Shown: positions 5,474 through 12,054, counted from the first letter of the stretch. The stretch is 12,936 nucleotides of DNA from Pseudomonadota bacterium (GCA_023445705.1 JAEXKM010000396.1:1-12936); one strand, 5' to 3'. Program-made: numbers and translations. Notes: generated by a model from the letters alone, not told the origin.

Positions 5474-6436
5474 TTGCTGGAGAAGGTCTTGGCCCGCTTC
5501 CTCGCCCGAGATCGTTTCGAGGCCGCGCGCAGGTTCGTCGCTGACGGAGCGAGGCCTCTGGACCGGGCGCTGCTGGATCTGGCGCTTGGCGCGGGCTCTG
5601 CACAAACCGCGCTTGCCGCCCTCGCGATCTATCAGAACGTGGATGGCGGCTTCGGGCGCGGTCTCGAACCCGACCTCTCAAGCCCCGCTTCCAGCGCCAT
5701 CGCGACCAGCATCGGCCTGAGGCTGCTCGCGCGACTGGGCGCACCCAGCGATCACCCCATGGTCCAAGGCGCCGTCCGCTGGCTCGACGCCAACCTTGAT
5801 CGCACCACGGGCGTCTGGCCGATCATCGGCCCTGGGGTGGAGCTCGCGCCGCACGCGCCCTGGTGGACGTGGTCGCAAGACATGGCCGGGTCGGACAGCG
5901 TCGCCGGCGCCAAGAATGGCTTTCGGTTCAATCCGACCGCCGAAATCCTCGGCCTGCTCTATCTCTATCGAGGCGGCGTTCCGGCGCCCCTGATCGACGC
6001 CACCGAGACCGGCATGCGCCAGGCGATCGCCGAGACCGAGCTGATCAAGAGCGCCTACGACCTGAAGTGCGCGCTGCGTCTGGCCGAGACCGGGGCCGCG
6101 CCGGCCGACCTCGCCCTGCCGCTCACGTCGCTCGTCCTTCGCTCGGTCGCCGCCCGCGATCCTGGCGACGCGCACGCCCGAACGCTCGACCTCGCCCCAA
6201 CCCCGGCCAGCTTGGCCGCCGCGGCGCTCAGCAGCCGGATCGACGACGCGGTCGCGGTCCTGATCGAAGGACAACAACCGGACGGCGGCTGGACGCCTTT
6301 CTGGGACTGGAGCTCCGTGGACGCCCGCGCCTGGGAGAAGGCCAAGCGCGACTCGAGAGGCTGGCTCACCCGCGAGGCGCTGGAGACCTTGATGGCTCAT
6401 GGCCGCGCAGAGGCTGCCCGGGGCGAGAAGGCGTAG
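5474..6436 (+). CDS. Alpha-toroid (prenyltransferase/squalene-cyclase-like) protein
   Basis: Up to 320 residues. Repeated helix pairs carrying QNVDGGFGRG (about 54-63), TGVWP (112-116) and GQQPDGGWTPFWDW (about 267-280) resemble the QW/DGGF-G repeats of the terpenoid cyclase/prenyltransferase alpha-alpha toroid fold. The DxDD motif of squalene-hopene cyclases is not seen, so enzyme activity should not be assumed; proteins like this are usually annotated hypothetical. No ATG begins the frame. TTG 5474 is the first candidate; TTG 5489, with GGAG 6 bases upstream, has the better ribosome site. The gene begins 15 bases after the ImmA-like stop and in the same frame, so a single stop codon separates the two. 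It is probably co-transcribed with the regulator pair. Its link to the Ubl system is unknown. Confidence 0.65.
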   Translation: MLEKVLARFLARDRFEAARRFVADGARPLDRALLDLALGAGSAQTALAALAIYQNVDGGFGRGLEPDLSSPASSAIATSIGLRLLARLGAPSDHPMVQGAVRWLDANLDRTTGVWPIIGPGVELAPHAPWWTWSQDMAGSDSVAGAKNGFRFNPTAEILGLLYLYRGGVPAPLIDATETGMRQAIAETELIKSAYDLKCALRLAETGAAPADLALPLTSLVLRSVAARDPGDAHARTLDLAPTPASLAAAALSSRIDDAVAVLIEGQQPDGGWTPFWDWSSVDARAWEKAKRDSRGWLTREALETLMAHGRAEAARGEKA

Positions 6437-6535
6437 AACTCCGGATCTTCCGCCGGCGTCAACACCGCCCTGCGTTGAAGCTCAGGAGGCCAACGTGCCG
6501 CGCGCTGCACGCCGGCGGCTCATCCGCTCACGCAG

Positions 6536-7855
6536 TCATGAGCTCGCCTTAGCCGCGAAAGGTCCCTTCCGCGGTTTTGGCTTCTTGCGGACGTTGATGG
6601 CCGCCGCATCGAGCGTGTTCTTGATATGCGCGGCGTAGAACTTCTCGATCATCTCCACGCTCGTGCGGCAGTTCTTGGCGACCTGGTAAATGTCTGCGCC
6701 CTCCATCAGCCGCAGGCAGATGTAGGTGTGGCGAAGGCTGTAGGCGGTGCGAGGATTGCCATCGCGATCGGTCTTCAGATCGAGCTCGTCGAGCACCGCG
6801 TTGAGCAGCTCGCGCTGCACTTTCCCGAACACCAGTTCCGTGGCCTTGCCATCTTTGCGCTTCCTCACCCGCTGGAAGGGGAGCACCGCGCCCGGCATGC
6901 TCTTGCAGAACCCGACGCCGCGCTTGCCACGCACTTCAATCTCCAGGATGCGCTCGCCGGTGTCGTCGTCGACCACGACCTGGATGTCGCGGAACTCCAG
7001 GCGGCAGGCCTCGTCGGGCCGCAGGCCGGTGTTGACCATGAAGAGCACGTAGTCGTGGAACTGCTCGCACTCGCCGCGCCAGCGCTCGTTCTTCGGGTTC
7101 CTGGCGCGTTCGCGCGTCGCCTCGTAGAGACGTTTGTACTCCTCGGGCGAGAACCAGGCGCGATGCGAGATCTTGCCTGAGGCCTTGTAGGGCGCCGACA
7201 TGTCCGGAAGCGCCGAGATCCAGCCCTTGCGGTTGGCGCTCTTCAGCACCTGGCGAAGCGTCACGAGCTCCTTGTGCAGGGTGCTGCGTGACGGCTTCTT
7301 GTAGACCCGTTTTCGACCCGTCGGCGCACGAGCGCGTCCCTCCGGCGCGGCCGGCGGCTTGAGGCGATAGACCCTGTATTCCTGGATGCGGCCGGCGGTC
7401 ACCTCGTCCAGGCCGCAGTCGCCGAAGAAAGGCAGCAGGTAGAGGTCCAGGTGCCTGGACTTCGAGGCGACGTGCTCGGCGTTCCGCTCGCCGAGCGTCA
7501 TGATCTCGTACTCCGAGACAAAGGCGCTGGCCGCCTCCCGGAATGTCCGAACACCGGCGCGCCGGCGCACATCGGGGCGTCGGTCGAATTCAGCCGTAGG
7601 CGCCGAGCCGACGCTCTCGACGACCAGCCCGCCGCGCCGCCGGACGCGGTCCTCGGCGAACCGATCCAGCGACCAGTCCCGTGCGAACTCCAGCGCGAGC
7701 ACAACGTTGTCCTGCCGAGTCGTGACGCGATGATTGCGGCCGGCCAGGAACACCGAGCACTGCCAGTAGCGGGTGTTGGGCCGCCGATAGACGTGCACGC
7801 GCCCGTCCATGATCGTGTGGCTCTCGGCCGCGGCCGATGAGGTCCGCGTCGTCAT
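6536..7855 (-). CDS. Tyrosine recombinase / phage-type integrase
   Basis: 439 residues; ATG 7855 has GGAGG 8 bases upstream. Domains in order: an N-terminal arm-binding-like region (about 15-75), a SAM-like core-binding domain (about 105-215) and the catalytic domain (about 232-415). Catalytic residues visible: Arg279 in NTGLRPDEACRL, Lys311 in the beta-hairpin RGKRG, Arg375 in AYSLRHTYICLRL, and the nucleophile Tyr407 in MIEKFYAAH. The first His of the H-x-x-R box is Tyr372, as in some phage integrases. A basic tail rich in K, R and P ends the protein. It is the likely integrase of the island; the repeats and tRNA-Leu fragment 150-360 bases upstream fit an attachment region. Codon use matches its neighbours, so transfer, if real, came from a similar high-GC host. 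Confidence 0.9.
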   Translation of the reverse strand: MTTRTSSAAAESHTIMDGRVHVYRRPNTRYWQCSVFLAGRNHRVTTRQDNVVLALEFARDWSLDRFAEDRVRRRGGLVVESVGSAPTAEFDRRPDVRRRAGVRTFREAASAFVSEYEIMTLGERNAEHVASKSRHLDLYLLPFFGDCGLDEVTAGRIQEYRVYRLKPPAAPEGRARAPTGRKRVYKKPSRSTLHKELVTLRQVLKSANRKGWISALPDMSAPYKASGKISHRAWFSPEEYKRLYEATRERARNPKNERWRGECEQFHDYVLFMVNTGLRPDEACRLEFRDIQVVVDDDTGERILEIEVRGKRGVGFCKSMPGAVLPFQRVRKRKDGKATELVFGKVQRELLNAVLDELDLKTDRDGNPRTAYSLRHTYICLRLMEGADIYQVAKNCRTSVEMIEKFYAAHIKNTLDAAAINVRKKPKPRKGPFAAKASS

Positions 7856-7904
7856 CGACCTACCCTCCGACGAACGAATAGGTCTACCGCAGCTCGATCG
7901 AGAG

Positions 7905-7938
7905 GCCGGGCGCGTAAGCCTACGGCTCGGCGCCCGGC
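7905..7938. repeat. Nested hairpin upstream of integrase
   Basis: A perfect 9-bp inverted repeat (GCCGGGCGC 7905-7913, GCGCCCGGC 7930-7938) encloses a second small one (AGCC 7917-7920, GGCT 7924-7927). It lies about 50 bases before the integrase start, so on the minus strand it would fold in the mRNA leader or act as a protein-binding dyad. A palindrome CTCGATCGAG follows at 7893-7902. No T-run is present, so it is not a classic intrinsic terminator. Confidence 0.5.
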
Positions 7939-7948
7939 TGAACGGCGA

Positions 7949-8122
7949 TGTGCAATAAGCTGTGCAAGCGCTCGCTCAGGCGAACCTGTTCTCTTCCAAG
8001 CGCTTGTGGGTCGAAAAGTCCGATACGAAGGTCGTAGCGGCGGACTATCGGACTTTTGCGCCCGCTTATCGGACCTTCCGCCAAACAGGCCGCGAATAGC
8101 GGCTACATGTGCAAGACATGTG
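7949..8122. repeat. TGTGCAA and ACATGTG short direct repeats
   Basis: TGTGCAA occurs at 7949-7955, 7961-7967 and 8108-8114, the first two on a 12-base period. ACATGTG occurs at 8105-8111 and 8116-8122, an 11-base period that puts the copies on one face of the helix. Such phased repeats next to an integrase and attachment site suggest binding sites for integrase arms or an excisionase. Chance is not excluded for motifs this short. Confidence 0.35.
8014..8077. repeat. 12-bp inverted repeat plus third copy near att
   Basis: AAAAGTCCGATA (8014-8025) and TATCGGACTTTT (8046-8057) are perfect inverted copies separated by 20 bases. A third partial copy, TATCGGACCTT, lies at 8067-8077, about two helical turns from the second. 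The region is between the integrase start and the tRNA-Leu fragment. It may be integrase arm sites; as RNA it could also be a 12-bp stem flanked by A and T runs, giving a bidirectional terminator. Confidence 0.5.
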
Positions 8123-8179
8123 AAATGCCACTTTTCGCCTAAATATTTGGTTTTATAGCATTTTCCTGAAGACATCGCC

Positions 8180-8218
8180 TTTTGAGTCCGGCGCGTCTAC
8201 CAGTTTCACCACGCCCGC
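8180..8218 (-). other. 5' half of tRNA-Leu(CAA): probable attachment-site remnant
   Basis: On the minus strand from 8218 the bases read as the start of a leucine tRNA: acceptor strand GCGGGCG, T8, D-arm GGTGAAACTGGTAGAC, then anticodon stem CCGGA and loop CTCAAAA (anticodon CAA). Homology stops exactly after the loop: the next bases should pair as TCCGG but read GGCGATG, and no variable arm, T-arm or acceptor 3' strand follows. It is therefore a truncated tRNA, not a gene. Anticodon loops are common crossover points for tyrosine recombinases, and an integrase gene lies 325 bases away. The island then extends to the left, with chromosome to the right. Confidence 0.7.
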
Positions 8219-8295
8219 GTGCGCCGTTTTGGCAGGCCGCTCGTTTAACAAGCCTCCAGGGTCCTGACCAGTAGGCGCATCACGCGGATTTCGGC

Positions 8296-8472
8296 TCAGG
8301 CGCCGCCGGCCGAGAGGACATAGGCAAGCACCACCCCCAACACCACCACGATAGCGGCCAGCGCCGCGATCATCGCAACGAACTGCAGCAGCCCCCGCAC
8401 AGCGGCGCCGAGTTCGCGGCCAGCGCGGCTCCTGCGAAGCCCAGGCCCTTTCAGTCGCGTCACCTCAATCAC
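8296..8472 (-). CDS. Small single-span membrane protein (hypothetical)
   Basis: 58 residues from GTG 8472, or 55 from GTG 8463, which has the better-placed AAAGGTGA upstream. The N-terminal half is strongly basic (RLKGPGLRRSRAGREL) and the C-terminal half is one long hydrophobic segment (about 29-54) ending in SAGGA. By the positive-inside rule this predicts a basic cytoplasmic N-terminus. It lies 71 bases after the Rnk-like gene on the same strand. A much longer frame covering this region (to 9222) runs through the Rnk gene out of frame and is not credible, so only this end part is proposed. No homologue is recognised and the gene may not be real. Confidence 0.4.
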   Translation of the reverse strand: MIEVTRLKGPGLRRSRAGRELGAAVRGLLQFVAMIAALAAIVVVLGVVLAYVLSAGGA

Positions 8473-8543
8473 CTTTCCTTCCCAGCGGCGCAGCCCCCGG
8501 CCCGCAAGGCGGACCGGGAACTTCGAATGAAGGAGGGGTGCGG

Positions 8544-8927
8544 TTAGTCGAGCACCTCGAGCACCGCGATCCGGCGCTTTGAGCCACCGGGCTCGCGCCA
8601 GCTGAACTCGTCGCCCGCCTGCAGGCCCAGCAGGGCCGCGCCCATCGGCGAGGTCACCGTGACCGTGCTCTCGTGCAGGCTCTGCTCCTTGGGCAAGACC
8701 AGCCGCGCCGTCTTGACCTTGTCGTTCTTGGGATTGTGGTAGCGCACCCGCGCGCCGAGCCGGACGAACGGCGCCTGGCTCTCCGGCTCCACGACCTGGA
8801 GGCGGGTCAGTTCTTCGAGCAGCAGATGCGCGCCGGGACCGTCGGTGCGGCGAATCTTGCCGCCGAGCGCGGTGAGGGTCTCGTAGTCCTTCTGGGTCGC
8901 ATAGATCGCGGGGGTTTCGTTGGACAT
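8544..8927 (-). CDS. Rnk-family nucleoside diphosphate kinase regulator (GreA/GreB C-terminal fold)
   Basis: 127 residues from ATG 8927, with GGAG about 10 bases upstream; a frame open to 8996 adds an implausible N-terminus. The C-terminal domain carries VTVTSPMGAALLGLQAGDEF (88-107) then SWREPGG, closely matching the family pattern of V-G-A-A-L-L-G-L-x-x-G-D before a W-x-x-P-G-G turn. As in Rnk, the long GreA/GreB coiled-coil is absent; residues 1-55 form only a short helical section. Rnk proteins bind RNA polymerase near the secondary channel in vitro and affect nucleoside diphosphate kinase and alginate levels in some bacteria; the role here is unproven. A diverged second copy lies at 11450-11845. 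Confidence 0.85.
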   Translation of the reverse strand: MSNETPAIYATQKDYETLTALGGKIRRTDGPGAHLLLEELTRLQVVEPESQAPFVRLGARVRYHNPKNDKVKTARLVLPKEQSLHESTVTVTSPMGAALLGLQAGDEFSWREPGGSKRRIAVLEVLD

Positions 8928-9064
8928 ATTGAAAAATCTCCAGAAATCGCTGGTTGAGGGAAAGATCGTGGGAGGGCCGAGCGGACATGCGCCCACGCTC
9001 CGAGCGGCGATCGCCGCTCCGTCGCTGCTGCTGTTGGTGGACTCGAGGCGTGCGCCCCGGGCCG

Positions 9065-9265
9065 CTATCTACGGTAGGGCGCGGTGGCGCGGCCTTTGAC
9101 GAGGAGGTCGGCCCCGCCCTTCTCGCCGTCAGCGCGAAGTCGCGCCACGACATCGCCGATCTGAGCTTGGCCCGAAGGGGTGGTGGAGAAGGACTCCACC
9201 AGGGCGCAGAGCACGACCTCAAGGTCGTGCAGTCGCTGCTGGTGGTCGAAAAGGGTCATGGCCAT
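9065..9265 (-). CDS. Small hypothetical protein, 66 residues
   Basis: Begins MAMTLFDHQQRLHDLEVVLC and continues as a predicted helix (HQQRLHDLEVVLCALVESF), a turn (TTPSGQAQ) and a second helix (IGDVVARLRAD), ending basic. ATG 9265 has GGGAG 6 bases upstream and is preferred; a start at 9421 would add an Arg/Pro-rich stretch typical of non-coding high-GC frames. No signal peptide or membrane span. I do not recognise a family. It is 137 bases upstream of the Rnk-like gene on the same strand and may share its transcript. The helix-turn-helix-like content is too slight to claim DNA binding. Confidence 0.5.
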   Translation of the reverse strand: MAMTLFDHQQRLHDLEVVLCALVESFSTTPSGQAQIGDVVARLRADGEKGGADLLVKGRATAPYRR

Positions 9266-9661
9266 GCGCGGCTCCCGAAACGAAGGAGAGGCCCGCAGAG
9301 GCCGCCGATGGCGCGCTGAAATCGGGCGGCCACGAGGTTGCGGATTGTCTGCAGGCAGGGCGTCCAGGCCGGAATCGGCGGACGCGGGCGAAGGCGACGC
9401 GACAGCGCCGCCACCAATCACCCCGGGCCCTGGCTAAGGCAGCCTAGACCCGGGGGCCGAGGCCTTCGACGCGAAGCCGCGCGCGGCCCGTACGACAAGC
9501 GATCTGCATGATCCACATAGCTAAAGCATGTCAGATATATTTATATATTCAAGCTTATAAAAGACGCGCCATAGACTGCCCATCTCGGCGCAAATTTATC
9601 GCGCCTAATTCAAGAAACAAAAAAGAAACTGGGTCCGAATTATATTTTTGGATCGAGAATT
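9266..9661. other. Intergenic region with hairpin and A/T-rich tract
   Basis: No convincing gene. Bases about 9515-9661 are strikingly A/T-rich for this window (runs such as ATATATTTATATATTC near 9534 and TTATATTTTTGG near 9640). They follow the stop of the transporter gene, so they may hold its 3' end as well as promoters for the 66-residue gene. A G/C-rich nested hairpin lies at 9421-9455. Confidence 0.45.
9421..9455. terminator. G/C-rich nested hairpin, possible terminator
   Basis: CCCCGGG (9421-9427) pairs with CCCGGGG (9449-9455), and inside it GGCT (9432-9435) pairs with AGCC (9441-9444). There is no adjacent T-run on either strand, so intrinsic termination is uncertain. It could separate the transporter transcript from the downstream minus-strand genes, or bind a protein. 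Confidence 0.3.
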
Positions 9662-10678
9662 TTAGTTTTCGCACGAATTCATAGATATTTCCGGATTGGC
9701 GATTTCCGTCTTATCACGACTTTCCACGTGTTTCGCCGCGTAGCGCCTTGCCACGACCGCGCCGGCGATGATCTGGACCTGATTGTAGATGATGATCGGC
9801 AGCACGATCAGGCCGAAGCTCGGCGCGCCGGCGAACAGCACCTGCGCCAGCGGCAGGCCGGAAGCCAGGCTCTTTTTCGAACCGCAGAACACCGCCGCGA
9901 TCTCGTCTTCACGGGAAAGGCCGATGCCTCGAGCGGCCAGGATCGCAACCGCAAAGATGGCGCAGAGCAGCAACAGGCAGGCCGCCAGGGCAAACGCCAG
10001 GAACCGCCAGGGCAGCGTGCTCCAAAGGTCGGCCTGCATCGAATGCGAGAAGGCGACATAGATCACCAGGACGATGACCGCCTGATCGTACTGGCCGAGG
10101 CGGGACTCGTAGCGCGCGATCCACGACGGCGCGACAAGCCGCGCCGTCTGGCCGGCGGCGAACGGCGCCAGCAGCTGTATGACCACGCCCCTCACCGAAC
10201 CCAGCAGATCGAAGCCGGCCTCGGGCGAGACACGAAGGAACACACTCAACAGCACCGGCGTCAGCAGCAGCCCGAGGACGTTCGATGCGGCTGCGGCGCA
10301 GATCGCCCCCGGCACATTGCCTCGGGCCATGGCGGTGTAGGCGATCGATGAAGAAACGGCGGACGGCAGGACCGCAAGATAGACGAAGCCCGTGGTCAGC
10401 CCCTCGGGCAGGCCCGGGATCAGTATCAGCGGCAGGACCAGGATCGGGAATGCGCCGAAGGTCAGGCCGAAGATCAGCGCGTGCAGACGCCACTGCGTCA
10501 GCCCCCTGGCGATGTCGCGCGGCGCGACCACCGCCCCATGAAAGAAGAACAGCAGGGCGACCGCCGCCGCGCTCGCATGATCGAGAGCGGTCGCCACATG
10601 TCCCACCGCGGGCCAGATCATGCCTGCGGCGATCGCAGCGAACATCGCCGCCATGAAGGGGTCCAGTCGTCGAGCCAT
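9662..10678 (-). CDS. Bile acid:Na+ symporter-family transporter (SLC10A7/YfeH type)
   Basis: 338 residues; ATG 10678 has GGAGG 5 bases upstream. An inner-membrane protein with about ten hydrophobic spans. Two family signatures stand out: VLPSAVSSSIAYTAMARGNV (about 103-122) with the following ASNVLGLLLTPVLL, and FCGSKKSLASGLPLAQVLF leading to LIVLPIIIYNQVQIIAG near the C-terminus. Both are typical of the SBF-like branch that includes E. coli YfeH and human SLC10A7, rather than true bile-acid carriers, so the substrate is unknown. The last ~25 residues are polar and A/T-rich in their codons, unlike the body, and may be an added tail. It diverges from the GntR gene across 61 bases, suggesting control by that regulator and an organic-anion or acid substrate. 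Confidence 0.9.
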   Translation of the reverse strand: MARRLDPFMAAMFAAIAAGMIWPAVGHVATALDHASAAAVALLFFFHGAVVAPRDIARGLTQWRLHALIFGLTFGAFPILVLPLILIPGLPEGLTTGFVYLAVLPSAVSSSIAYTAMARGNVPGAICAAAASNVLGLLLTPVLLSVFLRVSPEAGFDLLGSVRGVVIQLLAPFAAGQTARLVAPSWIARYESRLGQYDQAVIVLVIYVAFSHSMQADLWSTLPWRFLAFALAACLLLLCAIFAVAILAARGIGLSREDEIAAVFCGSKKSLASGLPLAQVLFAGAPSFGLIVLPIIIYNQVQIIAGAVVARRYAAKHVESRDKTEIANPEISMNSCEN

Positions 10679-10717
10679 CGGCGCCTCCGTACCGCGCGGA
10701 CCCTATCGCGGCGAAGG

Positions 10718-10737
10718 ATTGGTCTGGTAATTGGTCT
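10718..10737. promoter_or_regulatory. ATTGGTCT direct repeat, candidate GntR operator
   Basis: ATTGGTCT occurs at 10718-10725 and again at 10730-10737, a 12-base period, immediately before the GntR ATG and within the 61-bp divergent spacer. FadR-type regulators usually bind TGGT...ACCA dyads; here the TGGT half-sites are in direct orientation with a third TGGT at 10725-10728. Binding would cover the regulator's own start region, so autoregulation is likely if the site is real. Confidence 0.4.
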
Positions 10738-10739
10738 TC

Positions 10740-11435
10740 ATGAGCACCGCTTCTCCGCCGCGCAGCACCACCGGGAGCATCGCCGCCAAGCTGCGGAAAC
10801 GTCTGCGAGGGCTGCCGGCCGGATCGCGCCTGCCGCCCGAGCGCCAGTTGCGCCAGGACCTGGCCTGCAGTCGCGAGACCCTGCGGCGCGCGTTGCTCGA
10901 ACTCGAAAAGGGCGGCCTTATCTGGCGTCACGTCGGACAGGGGACCTTTGTCGGGCCGCGCCCGGCGGCCGAGCCGGTCCGGCCGGAGATTCTCTTTGCG
11001 CAATCCTCACCGGCCGAGTTGATGGCCGCACGGCTGGTGATCGAACCGGCCATCGCCGCGGCGGCGGCCAGACTGGCGACCGCTGCCGACATCGCCCGCC
11101 TGCGCGAACTGGCGACCTCGACGCAGAACGCCGGCGACTGGCGCACCTACGAGGCGGCCGATGAAGCATTCCATCGCGCCCTTGCCACCGCCACGAACAA
11201 CAGGCTGCTGACGGCGGTGCTCGAAATGGTTTCGTCGGTGCGCGGGCGCAGCCGCTGGCAGCGCCAACACGACGCCGCCTTTCGGGCGGCGCACGAACGC
11301 GAATACAGCCGCACCCAGGGCGCCCTGCACCTGGCCGTCGTCGAGGCGGTGGCCGCCGGCGATCCGGGCAAGGCCGAGACGGTGATGCGCGAACACCTGA
11401 CGCAGATCGCCGCCCTGATGACGTCGCAGGACTAA
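10740..11435 (+). CDS. FadR-subfamily GntR transcriptional regulator (FCD domain)
   Basis: 231 residues from ATG 10740; an upstream TTG at 10731 would add three residues. The winged helix (about 12-72) shows the GntR pattern LPAGSRLPPERQLRQDLACSRETLRRALLELEKGGLI with wing RHVGQGTFVG. The FCD effector domain (about 90-228) keeps all four probable metal ligands: Asp141 and His145 (AADEAFH), His197 (ALHLAV) and His219 (MREHL). Such regulators sense organic acids or related metabolites and control adjacent catabolic or transport genes. It is divergent from the SBF-like transporter, the obvious target. The end converges on the second Rnk-like gene 14 bases away. Confidence 0.92.
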   Translation: MSTASPPRSTTGSIAAKLRKRLRGLPAGSRLPPERQLRQDLACSRETLRRALLELEKGGLIWRHVGQGTFVGPRPAAEPVRPEILFAQSSPAELMAARLVIEPAIAAAAARLATAADIARLRELATSTQNAGDWRTYEAADEAFHRALATATNNRLLTAVLEMVSSVRGRSRWQRQHDAAFRAAHEREYSRTQGALHLAVVEAVAAGDPGKAETVMREHLTQIAALMTSQD

Positions 11436-11449
11436 GCCCGCGCCGCGGC

Positions 11450-11845
11450 TCAGGCCTCGATCGAGAGCACCTTCACCGCCCGCAGCTGGCCGTCAGGCTC
11501 CCTCCAGCGGAAGATGGCGCCCACCGTCAGGCCGATGAGCGCCGCCCCGACCGGGGTCAGCACCGATACCTGCGCCGTGTCGCCGAGCTGGTCCGGCCCT
11601 GCGGTCACCTGCACTCTTCGAAGGCGCTTTGTGCGCAGATCCTTGTAGGTCACGTGCGACCCGATGGCGACATGCGCGCCGCCCTCTTCCCTGCCGACCA
11701 GGGTGATGCGCTCGAGCTCCTCGTCCAGCAGCCAGGGCTCGCGCGAACCACGCGCCTGACTGGCGATCTGGCGCAGCATGCCCAGCCCCTCCGGCGTCGC
11801 GAAGACGGGAGGACGCGCGAACATGGAGTCGTTCAAGCTGCTCAT
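11450..11845 (-). CDS. Second Rnk-family protein (GreA/GreB C-terminal fold)
   Basis: 131 residues. The C-terminal domain has VSVLTPVGAALIGLTVG (93-109) followed by FRWREPDG, the Rnk/GreA-C signature; by eye it resembles E. coli Rnk at this motif as well as or better than the copy at 8544-8927. The N-terminal 60 residues contain a short helix (GMLRQIASQA) and an acidic turn DEELERI, without the Gre coiled coil. The ATG at 11845 overlaps the stop of the small membrane protein gene (ATGA), predicting coupled translation. Outside the C-terminal motif the two Rnk-like proteins are clearly diverged, so they are old paralogues or independently acquired rather than a recent duplication. Confidence 0.82.
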   Translation of the reverse strand: MSSLNDSMFARPPVFATPEGLGMLRQIASQARGSREPWLLDEELERITLVGREEGGAHVAIGSHVTYKDLRTKRLRRVQVTAGPDQLGDTAQVSVLTPVGAALIGLTVGAIFRWREPDGQLRAVKVLSIEA

Positions 11846-12054
11846 CGATGGTCGATCCTTTTGAGAGAGAGATGGGCGAGATTGGGCGCAGGACGCGCGG
11901 CGAGCGTCCAGGCAGGGGCCTGGGGCGCGAACCAGTCCTGGAAGATGCGGCCGATGGGGTCGGCATAGTCATCGCGCCGGCACGACACGACGAAAGTCGC
12001 CAGCCTCAGTCCGCCGAGCAGGGCGGCGATCGCCCACAGGACAAGAAGGCTCAT
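11842..12054 (-). CDS. Small membrane protein coupled to Rnk-like gene
   Basis: 70 residues from ATG 12054, with AAGG upstream; the frame is open to 12162 but that extension is Arg/Ala/Ser-rich and unlikely. Residues 2-24 (SLLVLWAIAALLGGLRLATF onward) form one hydrophobic span or uncleaved signal anchor. It is followed by the conserved-looking hydrophilic segment SCRRDDYADPIGRIFQDWF and a Pro/Ala-rich tail. No family is recognised. Its stop overlaps the next gene's start by 4 bases, which supports it as a real gene. A small membrane protein also lies beside the other Rnk-like gene. Confidence 0.6.
   Translation of the reverse strand: MSLLVLWAIAALLGGLRLATFVVSCRRDDYADPIGRIFQDWFAPQAPAWTLAARPAPNLAHLSLKRIDHR

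Larger units (their letters stand above)
7856..8295. other. Gene-free attachment/control region
   Basis: 440 bases with no convincing reading frame. It holds, from left to right, the integrase leader hairpin, TGTGCAA repeats, the AAAAGTCCGATA inverted repeats, an A/T-rich stretch (about 8128-8166, including ATATTTGGTTTTATAGCATTTT) and the tRNA-Leu fragment. The A/T-rich stretch stands out in this high-GC window and could provide integrase promoters or a bendable site for integration host factor. Bases 8219-8295 would be the original promoter side of the tRNA gene; no clear -35/-10 pair is seen there. Confidence 0.5.

Noticed and set aside
5678..6400. 240-residue minus-strand frame within the alpha-toroid gene
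   Set aside because: Antisense shadow; the plus strand carries recognisable DGGF/DGGW repeats.
8180..8218. Complete tRNA-Leu gene
   Set aside because: Only the 5' half through the anticodon loop is present; the anticodon 3' strand, variable arm, T-arm and acceptor 3' strand are missing.
7856..8295. CRISPR array or integron attC site
   Set aside because: Repeats are short (7-12 bp), few and irregularly spaced; no 25-40 bp repeat/spacer periodicity anywhere in the window.
8473..9222. Long minus-strand frame running through the Rnk gene into the small membrane protein
   Set aside because: Out of frame with the well-supported Rnk protein and rich in Arg/Ser/Pro; only the last ~58 codons beyond the Rnk gene look protein-like.
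9909..11003. 364-residue minus-strand frame over the transporter and GntR start
   Set aside because: Covers two well-identified genes in other frames; arginine-rich product without motifs.
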